A stretch of DNA of 64,000 nt from Litomosoides sigmodontis (GCA_963070105.1 OY718808.1:7435898-7499897), one strand, 5' to 3'. Shown: positions 19,515 through 32,474, counted from the first letter of the stretch. Notes: a model not told the origin generated them from the letters alone. Program-made: numbers and translations.

Positions 19515-22500
19515 AATTAAGCTTACTTTAATTCATTGGTGGATTTTGATGTTTTATTGGTGAGGAATAACATCGAACATGGCCGCATGTGAGTGATTTT
19601 GGTAAGGAAAACATAGAGAAATGGATTTGTAAAGGCGTTAATTGGATAGAATAGTACTAGAAATATTTTTGCCACACTGATACTAATTAGTGGATGTCCT
19701 AACGCAGCTGTGAAACCTGTAAGAAAGTCATTTTGAAAAGGAACAATAGCAACAATCTCTTAATTAATTCAAAATTAATACCCTTATATTCGTTCAAGAA
19801 TATTTAATTTAGAAAGAAATGATATGCGAAAACAATAAATTATTATCAAAGAAAATTTTGATTTAAAAAAAAGGAAAAAATTTTAAATTTAATTTACTAT
19901 AAGTTACCAAAGAAAAGGGTTGGAAACCAGCAAAGCATTTCTGTGCCAATTAATGTGGCCATTTTTAAAATGATCGCTTTATCTTCCGAACGTTTCGGCT
20001 GCTCCGGATCACAGAGCATTCTACCAATAAAACTATAGCTAATAGCCATACCCAAAAATGCAAGCAAGTTGAACAATAAACTGGCAATTACATAAATCTG
20101 CAATTTCAATTTCACTTGTTTTTACACTTAATTGATAACTGCTAATTTAGTTTTTTTTTCGAAATTAATTTTAAACAATTTATAAATTTTTTCCTCAAAA
20201 AATTTTCTTTTTTCTCAATATAATCACCGAAAAATTCCGTAGTTAAGAGGAAAAATAATTCGTTTAGTTTTAAATAAAATTTAATTAGTAAAGAAAAATT
20301 TTATTAAACGAATAATACCCGATCAAAATTAGTCTCAATCGAAAGAGGTAGACATACGCTAGTACTTGTATACGTGGATACACCTATAATTGGTAGGACT
20401 GCCATTGTAAACGCTATAATGTATGCTACGGTCATCATCATTATAGCAGTTCTCATCCGTAAACGTTTTCCGTAAAAGGCATTCCTGATAGCAAACAATT
20501 CATTACTTCCTTTTCACGTATTTCATCAGTAATGCGTTTTTGTAGCTCTTTCAATTTTGCTTATCAAATGCATTTGCTGCTCGGTTATTTTTCAAACCAA
20601 ATTGTATTATTTAAAATGTTTGTACCTGATGTTATAGCACATATCAAATGCAATCAAGAACATTGACATAATGGAAATTTCGGAACTGAAAACGGAGATG
20701 AAACCAGCTATGTTACAACCAATACCGGTTTGCCATGCAACTGCATAGTTGTAGTACTCATTTGATGTCTTGTAATCTACTGTTGCTAGTATACCAAGAT
20801 AAACACCTAGAAATAGCGCACCATTTCTCTTGTCATTATCAATTCGAAGATTAGCTCAAAGGGCACGTTAATCCCACTAGCAATATCTTTCTTAAATTTG
20901 AAATTGCAGAAAGCAGAAGGCATTATCCTTCATCAATCATTTTTTTTTTGTTATTAGCAAATATCTCGCTAATCACAAATTAATTCTCTTTCCAACAAAT
21001 TTTAAATTTCGGTAATTTAATCAATGAGAATTAAATGGAATGATTATAGTTGGCAGTAATGCAATTTCAAATCTTTTATAGCATTTGCAAAAGACAAATA
21101 AATGTATTGAGGGCATGCACAATTGTTTGTTACTTTTAATCTGAAACGGAATGTCTCTCTCAGTCTGCTTCATCATTTTAATTGGCAATTTAGTATCAAG
21201 CTCTTTCAACTTAATTATTAGATAATAGCTAACCCGTCAGCAAGTCAGCTGTTGATAAGTTAGCCATGAAGAAGTAGTGCACTTGCATTCTTTTCTGTCC
21301 CATTTGACAGAGCACAATCCACACGCCAACATTACCAACAATAGCCGAAATCCACACAAACCATATTGCCCAGCGTAAAAAGTCATACCTATTTTTAATT
21401 GGTAATTAATGTGAGGTGACGTATTAGACTGATTATGACAGTTACAGTTTTTTACAACGAATGGTTGAAGGCGACGTCTACCCGATGACATCTTCGCATG
21501 GATTCAGTGCATTTGGCATTGGAGTGCATTGGATCGATGCAAAGAAATCGCTGACCGCACTGGACGTACAGTTGAACGTTGTCAGAAGTCCGATGTCAGC
21601 GTCCTCAAATTCAGGCTCCAACAACGTATCCCAGTCGTCGTCTATCTGTAAGCAAATACCAAATAAGTGCAGTATGTGAACGAACCTCATCACACCACGC
21701 AATTATTAAATAAAATACAATAAGAAAATTCATTTTTTCAGCATCTTTCCAAAATAATAATTCTTTTAATTTTTTTTTAAAAAAAAAAAGAAGCACACAT
21801 ACAACGTATGTACCTCAATTGTAATATTACCAGCATTGACAGAATCAAACCATTTCAACAAATCGGAAAAATCTAACGGATTTTCACGTGACTCTTGTAG
21901 CTGTAACAATGAACGTCTGTTTCGTCTGGATTCTCGTCGTAGACGTTTTAACACTGTCGTTGATTTAGCAGAGCATTCACGATTTCGAATTTCTTCCAGA
22001 TTTTCCGTGTACATTTCACCAGCTGTACTAATTTCTTTTGAAGCATACTGTAAGTAATAAAAGCACTGTATGAGGAAGATTTTCCATATTTTGCTAGCAA
22101 CAAATAAATTTCTGTGGCATTTGCCGAAATACTTTCAAGTTTTCTCATTTCAATAAAGATTTTTATCCCATTGGTATTTCAACTATTTTTAAATAATTTT
22201 TTAATAAAGATTTTTTTTGTCCTAATTATGATTATTTCAGTTGTCAATAAAATGCACATAATTTCTATTTCAAAAAAATGCTTTCCTTACATGCTCATTG
22301 AAAATAAATTTATTTAACTTGTCAAAATGTGCCTGTAATATTTGTTTAATTTTTAACAAAAAAATTGACTAATAATTTTAACAATTAAAAAGAACAAAAA
22401 AGTTACTTTAAATAAGCAGCAATGATATGGATAAGTGAACTCGACTTTCTTCAACGATGTAAATGCCAGAATTGGTGGCAATTTCTTCAGATCTTGCGTA

Positions 22501-24690
22501 TCCGCTAATTTCAGGCCTTCTAAACGAGATAAGCCAGTTGTTGGAAGTTCAGTGATACCGGTACGTGAAAGATCCCTGAAAATGAAAGTGAAGTGAAAGA
22601 TGAAGTATTTAGAATTAAAATTCATGAGCGGAAATTTCAACTATTGGACACTAATTAAAATATCACCGTGGAATTTTCAAATACTTACAGATGCTTAATG
22701 AATGATATGCCGGCAAACGTATCAATTGAAAGTCGCTTAAGTTCCAAATTATCATTTAACTCTCTGCAAAGAAAAAATACAGATGGATGATGAATTTACT
22801 GGTTGTTTTTGAAATTTTATAAACGAAAATTCTTTAAACAAATATGAAATATGAAAGAAATTAAGCGAATTTTAAAAATTTTAAAAACTACAAAAAAGAA
22901 GCTAATTGCTAAAACATTTTCAATTTCAATTTGATAAAAGCGTACAATAATGAAACTCGACAATTAGCAAATATGTGACTTCCAATTTCACGTAAATCAT
23001 TATTGTTCAGACAAATTTTATTTGCGTGAACAGCACGTAACTGCCCATCACCAAGGTATTCGATATGATTATAGGAGAAGTCGATCACTTCCATTGCTAA
23101 TCGGTGTTGTGACGTCATCTCCAATGTTGGCATACGTACCAAACCATTGTTACTCATCATTCTTAATTAATAATTAAGGAAATTAACATCATTCTTCAAC
23201 TATTCACCTTCAGTTAACAACCATTTATCTTTTCTGTGATTTCCAATGATAAGTAAAGTGGCGAATAAATTTTAACAAATTTAATAATTTCTATAAAGCA
23301 TAAATTTGTGGAATTTTTTCCTTAATTTTTAAAAAAAAATTTCAATAGCTTATTGAAGTAAATATGCCAATAGTTAAAATTTTTTTAATAAAAATAACCA
23401 AAAAAAAATTTATTCATTTAAAAGTTAAAATACTTACAATGTTAAAATTCTTGTGTTATTAATGAGCAGAATACCGGTAACTTCTTTTAGATTTTTACAA
23501 CCACTGACAGATCTGAAAGAAAAAAATGTAAAAGGCGATCGATAATTGAATAACTCTCACACTCACATAATAGGTGTTTTTTTTCTGCTCCCATTAATTA
23601 GAAGTAAAATGGATTGAAACCTGAACTAACAGTTTGCCAAGATTAGATAGACTGCCAAATGCATCAGCGTTAATTGATTGTAGTGCAGCTGAATCTTCGA
23701 TTACACTGCAAAAAGCATAACAATTTCAAATTTCGAAACGATCTTTCACACATAAATAATATTGAATTATTTAGTAATTACATTAATTATTTTTAGAAAC
23801 TTTAATAAAAAAAAAAGTGAAATGCGATTTAAAAAAAAAAAAAACTACATTTCTTCCAGCTGTTGATATCTTCGAAAAGCATTCTCACCAATGTGATTAA
23901 TGCCTACGTTATACAGTAGTCTGAAAAATGAAATTTGAATTTTAGAAATATCTAATTTTTAGTTTTTAAATCAATTATTTATTTTCCTTTTTTTGAGTGA
24001 AAAAAACAAAGCTTTTTCTATTATTTTTCCCTTTTTCTTAAAAAAAATCTAAATAACCATTTTGAAATTGCCTTAAAAAAATGCATACTTAATTTAACAA
24101 TTAAATAATTCTCATTGCTCTATCAATCTTAATTTTATTTGCTTCTAAGATAAAATGACAGAAACGAACGGGAAAAAAAAAACTAACAGACGACGAATAT
24201 TATCAGTTAAATTTCCTGGTATTTCGATAACTGATTGTCCAACACAGCAACATTTTGGTTCACTTATAAATACTGTACAGGTACATCCACGCTCTACACG
24301 GCAAACTTTCTCATACCTTTTTATAATTAACTGATAAGAACTTCCTTTTCTGCCTCTTTCTCTCAAATTTCATTTAAATAATTTCATTGCGAAATTTGTA
24401 AATTTCATAATTCATGTGTGACGATTCATTGAATCAATTGTTAATGCTATCTTCCCTGTGATACCAAGCACAATTAAGGTGTCCAGTAGGATATCAGTGT
24501 TAAAAATTAAGAAATCGCACAATGATTTTCAATCATCTCTATCAGTGAATTTCAGCCATTCTCTATTGCCTATTTTAATTTGTGGAAGAAGAAAGGAAAA
24601 TTTTGCAAAATACCATTTCAAATCCTGAGCAGCAACTGTTGTACCATTGGAAAGTATGCAAATGATAAGGGCTGAAAGAAAGTGATGCAT
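18112..24690 (-). CDS. fshr-1: Leucine-rich-repeat GPCR, glycoprotein hormone receptor type (LGR/fshr-1-like)
   Basis: A plasma-membrane receptor of the FSH/LH/TSH receptor class; the C. elegans member is fshr-1. Exons on the minus strand: 24690-24614, 24316-24188, 23920-23849, 23705-23631, 23512-23438, 23161-22946, 22763-22689, 22575-22407, 22047-21814, 21645-21482, 21388-21234, 20806-20626, 20484-20319, 20097-19908, 19716-19527, then tail exons 18942-18875, 18650-18452 and 18279-18112 (TAA). The signal peptide starts [16 protein letters not shown]. It is followed by a Cys-rich LRR N-cap and leucine-rich repeats on phase-2 exons of 72/75 nt (216 for three), the layout of LGR genes. The hinge has TYPYHCC and [16 protein letters not shown], both close to human FSHR. 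The seven-helix part includes [25 protein letters not shown] and NPFLY. The helix-3 E/DR motif reads D-M-C, lacking the arginine. The splice acceptor at 24317 is weak. Reading through the donor at 19526 gives an immediate stop (about 723 residues). The tail exons, rich in serine, need an extra exon near 19258-19179 to keep frame. Confidence 0.92.
19426..19512 (+). repeat. (GT)n compound microsatellite
   Basis: About 85 bp of GT/GCAT/GTAT repeats, starting 14 nt inside the intron that follows the last transmembrane exon of the receptor gene. On the sense (minus) strand it is a CA repeat directly after the 5' splice site. Confidence 0.93.
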
Positions 24691-25100
24691 AATCGTTCCA
24701 TCTCATACGACGTGAAACACTGCGTTGAGCTGTATAGCAGTGATAAGGTGCATTGGATGATATGATCTTATCAGTTCCATATCTTAAATTGTAAAAGTGT
24801 TATTTGGCATGAAAAGCATAGTACAAGAAACGACAAAAGAATGAAAATGAACTTTAATAAACGTTGTAATTTCACCTCCAACCCCCCTCTTCCACACTAC
24901 TGCCACCTATCACTTCTCGTCCATTCATTCTTCTTCCTCTCCTCTCTCTCTCTCTCTCTCTCCTTTTATTTGACTTTCTTTTTGAACTAATAAATTTTTG
25001 CTGTAAACAACTAACTGATAAAAAAAAATTGGATGAAATCATTTCCTATCACATTAAACTCTATAAGTTGTATATTTCGAAAAGTAATTTATAGCTCCAA

Positions 25101-25190
25101 TCGTATAAAACTCGTATAAAACTACAAAACTGTATTACGAAATACCTCTGTAATCGTATAAAACTGTATTACGGCATACTTCTGTATTTT
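25101..25190 (+). repeat. Short degenerate tandem repeat
   Basis: The segment CGTATAAAACTGTATTACG is repeated with variation: TCGTATAAAACT twice, then AAACTGTATTACGAAATAC and AAACTGTATTACGGCATAC about 34 bp apart. Confidence 0.75.
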
Positions 25191-26295
25191 ATTTCTCTAC
25201 GTGAAAATTCTTAAGATAAAAAAAAAGAGATTCTATTGATTGACGATTTCTTTCACAATGCACAAGTGTAATTCAATATCTAATTAATTAATTAACTTAT
25301 TTATTTGCATTAATATCAAGAAGAAAAGGGTGGAAATTATTGTAAATTTTTACAATAATTACTAATAACATTGAAGAGGAAATGGAAGTTAGAGAAAAAA
25401 ATAAGAAAAAAATTGTTTCGAGTAAATTTAAATTATTCTAAAATTTGAAAGAAAGAAAAAGTGAAAACAAGGAAATTATGAGGGAAGGAAGTGAAAAAAA
25501 TGAAACTAAAGAATTACCAAAATAAATCAACGATGCGAACTATTTAACTTTTCATCAAATAAAAACTAAACAAAAAAGAAACAGCGGAACGATTTGAAGG
25601 AATTGACAGTTTTATTTAATTGTTAATGTAAATTACCAAATGTGATGGATGTGAATTACTTCAGGTTTAGCAATTAAAAGAAAAGGAAGTAGAAAAGGCC
25701 GAGAGATATTTTGAGTGAATTCATTTAAATCTCTTCTTAAGTGTTACTTTAATTTCGAGCACTCATATTATCCTATCGAAATTGTCATCGGAAAAGGATT
25801 ATTGTGAGGAAATGAAAAAAAAAAAGAAGAAAGAAACACAATGATGGATTTTCATATTTCCATTTGAGAATGAATAAATTAAACATTGCAAAAAGAAAAT
25901 ACTTTCGGAATCATTTTTCTTTCCCTTTTTGTTAAAATATCCAAATTACTCGTTTACCTCCACTCCTTCTTCATCTCTCTCCCTCTCCCTCTCACTCTCT
26001 CCCGCTCTCTCTCCTCTCCCATACAATTATTTATTGGAAATACGAAAAAAGGAGAAACAGTTGACGAAACGTGAAGAAAATGAGGGGAATGAGAAACAAA
26101 TTGTTTACAATTAGTACCTTTCATCAGACACTTATTGTTATTTTGAATTTAAATATCTCATTAAACGTAATTAAATTAGAAAAATATTTCAAAATGAATC
26201 GATCCATTCATATTAAAACATTCGCAAAAATGCGCACAGAACAAAAGTTGTTTAGTTGCATGTGACATGAAATATTCATTCATTACAATGTAATA

Positions 26296-26326
26296 CAGAG
26301 AGAGAGAGAGAGAGAGAGGGAGAGAA
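26296..26326 (+). repeat. (GA)n microsatellite
   Basis: About 31 bp of GA dinucleotides with one GGG interruption. Confidence 0.9.
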
Positions 26327-26440
26327 ACTGGATGACGTAATATAATTGACATAAGACCTCTCCCTCTCTCTCTCCTTACAATTCATGATGATGCCTTAAA
26401 CTGAACAAATTAGAACAGATCATTTTCTTTTCTATTTCTT

Positions 26441-26481
26441 TCTCCCTCTCTCTCTCTCTCTCCCTCTGTCTCTCTCTCTTT

Positions 26482-26520
<39 letters not shown>
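26441..26520 (+). repeat. Compound (CT)n-(CA)n microsatellite
   Basis: A CT-rich run with a few interruptions passes directly into about 38 bp of CA repeat. Confidence 0.92.
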
Positions 26521-26523
<3 letters not shown>

Positions 26524-27542
26524 TTCTTTTACTAAGAAAGGAAAAAAAATTTTTTTCGGGAAAAATCAATAATGTTTTTAATTATCACATTTTAACAATT
26601 AAATGTGTTATATTTGCTCGATATTTAATTAATTAGAAAGTGAAAAAACATTTCGATCAAAATTTAAACAAATAAAAAATATTTTGTAATAATAAATTAT
26701 ATTTTATTTTAAAAAACAACAACAACAATGATAATAATAAGAAGGGGAGGGAAATAATGAGAAATAACAAAATTAATAACTTATTAAGAATATAGAAAAG
26801 TTTTTTCGTGCTGAAAAATGCAACAGTAATTTATAATTTAATAAAAAAAATTAAAAATAATTTAATTTCAACTTCTCATCCAATCCTATCCGATAGTGCT
26901 AGGTAGTAGGAAGTAGGTGTGCATTAAAATAATGGAAATTACAACAGTACCAACACTTAGCAGTAACTTGGTTGTTTAAAAGAAATTTTTTCTTTTTAAT
27001 TTAATTTAACAAAACATATGATAGCAGAAGAAGAAGGATGCCGTCAAGCAGTGCAACAATACATCAGTCGTCGATATTGCACAGAATTTAATGAATAATT
27101 AAAATTCACACATAATCGATGAAAACACTTGAGGAAGATTTTGTGAATGTCTGGTAAAATTAAATTAATTTTTGCAAAAAAAAACAAATATTTTTCATTT
27201 TGAAATTATAATTTTCTAGGATATGATAAGAATTAATACGGTTTTCAGTTCTTCGTTAGTGTAAAATATCACATTGTCATCCTCAATCAGTACTGTGAGA
27301 AATGAAAAGTTTCCGATCTCTCATTTTCACTTTACTTCTCTTCCCTTTCTATCTCTCTCTCTCCCTCTTTTTTGTGATTTAATTTAATTTATTATCAGAC
27401 TGAACTGAATTAACAAGTGTACTTGTTAGGTGAAATCTTTTTTTTGCTAATTTTATTCGTTTAATTCAATCGATCGATCATGTATGTACATGTGTACATA
27501 CTATACATCGCCTTTCAATTGTTGAAGAATAAAAGAAGTGGG

Positions 27543-27546
<4 letters not shown>

Positions 27547-27582
<36 letters not shown>
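27547..27582 (+). repeat. (GA)18 microsatellite
   Basis: Uninterrupted GA dinucleotides, about 36 bp. Confidence 0.93.
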
Positions 27583-27586
<4 letters not shown>

Positions 27587-29403
27587 TCATATATTTCAAT
27601 AATTCGTCTTTAATTCTTTCAATAAATCAATATTTCTTCAATAATTCCTTCATTGCATTGCTTGTTTTGTTAATTTAAACTAATTGATATTTTATTGCAA
27701 ATTTATTGAAATTTTGCAAAAGTTATGTGACAGTTATGATAAATGTTAATTTTTCTTCATTGAATTTCACTGACTTTTTTTTAACTGCATAACATGTATA
27801 ATTCAGCAAAAATTTTCATTGAAATAGAGAAAGATCAAAGCATTCAAAGCCTGCTGCTCATTAATTAAATTTATAAATTTAAATTACAAAGGAAGGTAAA
27901 GGGGGCATATGAATAGGTTATCTTGCGACCTGTGATGGTACCATTTACCTAGCCAGACTTGAAACACTTAGACTAATATATGGTTCGTTTATCCACAAAT
28001 AGATTTTCTACAACACATATCATCTCTAATTAGCAGAAGTCATTATTGAAGCCGAAATGAAGCTATTAGTAATTCGGACTTACTTATGTAAATTAGAAAT
28101 GCCATTTTTTCCCCTTTTGATGAATTTTAATGAATTCTTCAGTATTAGAGCGATGAGGAAGAGAGGGAGAGAGAGAGAGAGACAAGTCAATAATCATTAA
28201 AACTTAAATGTTGAATAGACGTTCTTACGAAGTTTGAGTAGAAAAAATGACAGGAAGTTAATAAATCAAAAACTCAAGTAGCTCTTAGAGAAGATTACTT
28301 TGACTGTAATAAAACTTTTTGCTAATTAAAATTTTGCAATAAATGTTAGTGTTTTTCAAATCATATTTTTCAATTAATAATTATATGCTGTTTAATTCAG
28401 ACTGTTCAATTGGCTGATTGAAATTTGCATTCCTATCATTCATTGTTCAGTTGGAATTTTTGCTTTATTGCATGAAATTAGAACTATTTCAGTGCACAAT
28501 TGAAATTACCATAATAATGCTGATAAATCGCAGCGAAATTTAAATAAATTTTGTCCAAAAAATCAGCTTCATTCATTTGCATAACTGTAAAAGTTTAGTA
28601 ATGCTGAAGTAAAGAACTTTACACGTCGCATACGTATGCTAATATTAGCATACGGTATCTTTAATTGTACAAATTTACATCTTAAAATTGCACTTACATA
28701 AAACGAAAACTGTGCATTGTATGAAATAACTAATAATTTAGTGATAATTATGAGTTGAGCTGATCGATCGATCGAATCAATTGATCGATGAATCAAGGAT
28801 GGGATGTTTTGAAGTTTCGAATTGAATGAGCAATTTCAATGATCAATGGCACAGAGCTAACAAATCAGCTTTTATCTTCGTATTTGCATAGCACTCTCTT
28901 CCAATAATTCGTTTCAATTCAAATTTTAAAAAGAAAATCAATAATTGAAAAGCAATAATTCGAGAGTTTTTTCGTTGTTTGTTTGATGTACGAAATGTTG
29001 CACAAATGTGCAGTCAATCATCTCGTTTTATCCCTCCCATAAATGTTATTTTAAATCTCATCCATGCATCTGGAAGGAGAAATTTTTTTTTAAATTTAAA
29101 AATTACATTTAGATCATTTATTCGTAAAACACAGGAGATATCATGTAATGTTTGTTCGCCGCCACTCTTTCATCTTACTCGTTTGACGAGTTTTTTTCTT
29201 TCCTTTCCTCTCTCTCTCTCTTTCTCTCTCTCCGACAAAACTGTATCCAACAAGTCATATTTTAGTTTATTATTTAAAAATATTCTCAGACATGAATACG
29301 ACCAGGTGGTTAGGCGGTGTAGTGCTGTTTACAGCTTGATTAATTTCATAAAAATGAGATCAGCAGTGGTGAGAGGAATGGGGAAAAAATGAGTTTGACT
29401 ATT

Positions 29404-32400
29404 TTAGTGATATGTTGTTGAGTTGGCTGCCGTACTATCAGATTTTAAAATTGGCGGTGTTGTTGACATGTGCAGTGACGACGGGCCAGCATTTTCCTGT
29501 CTTGAGCTCTTCTTTGATGCGCGACGTTTACTTTCTTCTAAATAACCACCTTTTATACGATCAACCTGTAAAAAGGAAGAAATGGAAAGAAAATAAACTT
29601 AAATTATTTTTGTTAAATTAATCAAAAAAGAGAATTTCCTACTTTTATTGAAATTTGATTTCTTTAAAAAAGAAATACATCCTTGTTATTATTATCATCA
29701 TTATTACTATCATTACATTATTATTATTTGTGTCATTTATATTACTATTATTATTTTAATTACTATTATTGCTAGTATTTAATTTCTTCTTGTTTTTTGA
29801 GCGCAAAGTAGTGGAGTGATATTTTCACTTGTGACTGATTTGTTTTTCAAATAGCTTAAAAAAATTTGAAAATAATATTTTTTAATGCTTACAATAAATG
29901 ATAAGAGTGCATTCCATGCTTTTAAGCATTTACGTTTGCCACGAATCGCTTCAGCTTTTGCGATCGATTCTGCTAGCGAATCGCCAAACTGATCCCATGC
30001 CGAAGATATTAAACTCTCCGACGGATTGCAATGTGCAGCACCCATTAGCATACAGCGATCCTGTTAGGCGCAAAAGTTCCTCTTTTTAATTTTTCTGAGT
30101 TTTACGTGAAGCTAGTTGATAGCTAGTTGAGCTGCGGTATTATTTAAAACAAAAGTGCACTTAAAAAGATTATCACTTCTTAGAAGAAAAACTATTTAGC
30201 AAAAAAAAAAAGAAAAGAAAAAAAGAAAAACGAAACGAAACAAAATATTAACAAGAAAATTGAATAACAAGCTAGTAATTGATTTCTCGCAGAAAAAAAA
30301 AAAACCTGAAATCTTTAGAGGAAAAAGTTTACAATGTGATAAATTGAGGAGGAAGAAGAGGAAGAGGAAGAGGAAGAGGAAGAAGGGAGAAGGGAGAGGG
30401 GAGAAGGGAGAGGGTGAAGGAGAAGGAGAAGAATTCGTCTGTGTCGATCGTTTTTCACCTGTACAATTTTGGCAGGACTACGAATTTCTTGCAGCGCAAA
30501 ATCAATAAGTTCTATTAAACTATCTGCGTGCTCCTTCACGTCGTAGCATTTGTATGACGTAAAACCATCAATAATTGAAGTTTTCCGGAATAATTCTCTT
30601 ACTGTTATATTTTTAGAAATTACAGTCCTGGAAATAAATGAATGAAATATTTGTTTGTTTAATGATAACACAATCATCGGTTTCTTCTTTTTTTTTTCGC
30701 TAAATTCATACACACCTAGTTTGCAAGCTACATGAAATTATGCTGACAATATAATTTAAACAATCGGACACTTCTAACATAATTCAAAATGAAAAAAATT
30801 ATATTTGAGAATTTTTCGATAGATAAAAATATTCGTCGAATATTTCACAATTATAATTAAATTGGAGAAAGCGAAAGTTAACTGAAATTTGAAGAATGAC
30901 AAATTTTCTTACCTGCACTACGTGTAATTTAATATAATTAATCTAATAGCATACCGAAAAACATTGACGAAAAAAGTGGGTGAGCAGCGTAACCGTTGCC
31001 AACTTTGTTGCAACAAATGAATTTGATAGCTGAAAGCAGAAAAATAAACAAGGAGTGGAAATTTGGAAATATGTGGATGTCATCAGTTATTTGAAATTTA
31101 TTTGCATTAATTCTTTTCCTAACATTTATCTTAGAAAGAATTGAAGAAAAAAGTGAGGAGGGATGCTTTCTACAGTAATCTTGTACGATAATACTTCGAC
31201 TGTATATAAACTGTAAAACAAATTATTGAATTGCCATTAAAGTCCATTCATTTTTCTAAAGCTTTCCTCATCCTTTAAATTAACAACTACTCCATTATGA
31301 CAATGACACACGGCTTTTCCAATATCAATCCTTCCATCTTTGCTAAATTCCATTTCGAAATTTATTTTCTTATCTCAATTTAAAGTTTATCTCAAACCAC
31401 ATAAGTTTCATTAGACTAGCTAGCACTGAATAACTCTAAATGAATTTTACCTCTCCTCTCTCTCTCCTTTACAAAAAAGCAAATTAATTTAATGTTTCAA
31501 AAGAAAAAAGCGAAACAAAGTTGTCCTTTTCAAACTATACCAATCTGACAGCTAACTGACTAAGGTATTTTCCAAAAAAAAAAAAAAAATGTGAAATGGA
31601 AATGAAATTAATCTTTTGAACAGCGATATTTTCTCACAACAGAAAACTATCATTTTACACTGGCAGAAGAAATGATCGATCGTAAATTAGAAATTCATTT
31701 TCTAACTGTCACTTTTTTCCTGCTGAAAATGCTTTAGCTGAATGAAGTTTCTTGAAAAGGATAAATTTTTCGGCAAAATTGTCTTTCGGCTTGGGACACG
31801 TTTTTTTTCCTTTCATATTAAATATTGAAAAGAGGAATGTTTTAGCAGTTAAAAAATAACCACAACAGAAATATTTGATAATTGAAAGTGAAATTAGCAA
31901 CTGATAAGGCAAGCAATGTAATGGATGGAGATTGATTGATTGATTGATTGATGAACGTATAAATTTCAAGATTAATACTTTCAAAAGTATAAAATTTTGA
32001 ATTCAAACATTTATTATTGTAAATTAAATCTGTGAATTCTGAACAATTTATCATTAATACTTCCTGCAAACATTTCGTCTCCCTTCCTCTCACTTAATTT
32101 TTGCATTTTTGTATTAGCAAAGGTTTAGTTTCATTTTTAGACATTCATTCATATTTGTCAAATGAAAATCATGCATAGCATATACGTGCACGTACACGTA
32201 CGCAAACATTAGTAGGAAGAAAGTTAAAATTATTTTTGAAAATTTGAACTTTTTTTTTTGACACACAAACCTGGATAACCGAAGCTGTTCAGCTAACGTT
32301 CTGTCTGTATGACCTGTATCTGCAGTTAGCATGTCGGTGGGTGGTGGTGATGTTTATCGATTGTATGGTAGTGAATTTACTAAATTTTTTGAACTATCGC

Positions 32401-32474
32401 TAACAGTTCCACCGATATACGATGCTATTGCCCGCTTATTACCTTTCGTGGTATACGACGTGTTACTGTTATTC
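29404..32474 (-). CDS. Nematode globin with N-terminal extension (5' end not found)
   Basis: A heme-binding globin fold. Exons on the minus strand: 32474-32443, 32319-32271, 31029-30955, 30627-30459, 30060-29893 and 29565-29404 (TAA); all phases agree. The first listed exon needs two nucleotides from an upstream exon I could not find, so the gene is 5'-incomplete. Helix A region: YQIHLLQQSWQRL, then FFVNVF. Position CD1 is probably the Phe in ELFRKTS. Helix E carries DVKEHADSLIELIDFAL, whose His fits E7. LMGAAH would supply the proximal His F8, 33 residues later. Helices G/H are WDQFGDSLAESIAKAE and CLKAWNALLSFIVDRIKGGY. The tail (KRRASKKSSRQ onward, about 40 residues) is basic, then Ser/Thr-rich, beyond the globin core. 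Extensions on both sides are common among nematode neuronal-type globins, which bind oxygen or act in redox signalling. Which C. elegans glb gene it matches cannot be decided here. Confidence 0.88.
30345..30431 (+). repeat. Purine-rich GGAAGA/GGGAGA tract
   Basis: About 87 bp of pure G/A sequence with AGGAAG then GGGAGA units. It lies about 28 nt inside the globin intron that starts after 30459, so the pre-mRNA carries a long polypyrimidine stretch near the 5' splice site. Confidence 0.9.
31929..31952 (+). repeat. (GATT)n microsatellite
   Basis: Six GATT units within the large globin intron between 32271 and 31029. Confidence 0.9.

Larger units (their letters stand above)
24691..29403. other. 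Intergenic, no gene seen; many microsatellites
   Basis: Lies upstream of the receptor gene and downstream of the globin stop, both on the minus strand. It is very AT-rich, with CT/GA tracts near 24945, 25970, 26300, 26440, 27350, 27550, 28160 and 29208. Open frames here are low-complexity and without splice context. Confidence 0.5.
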
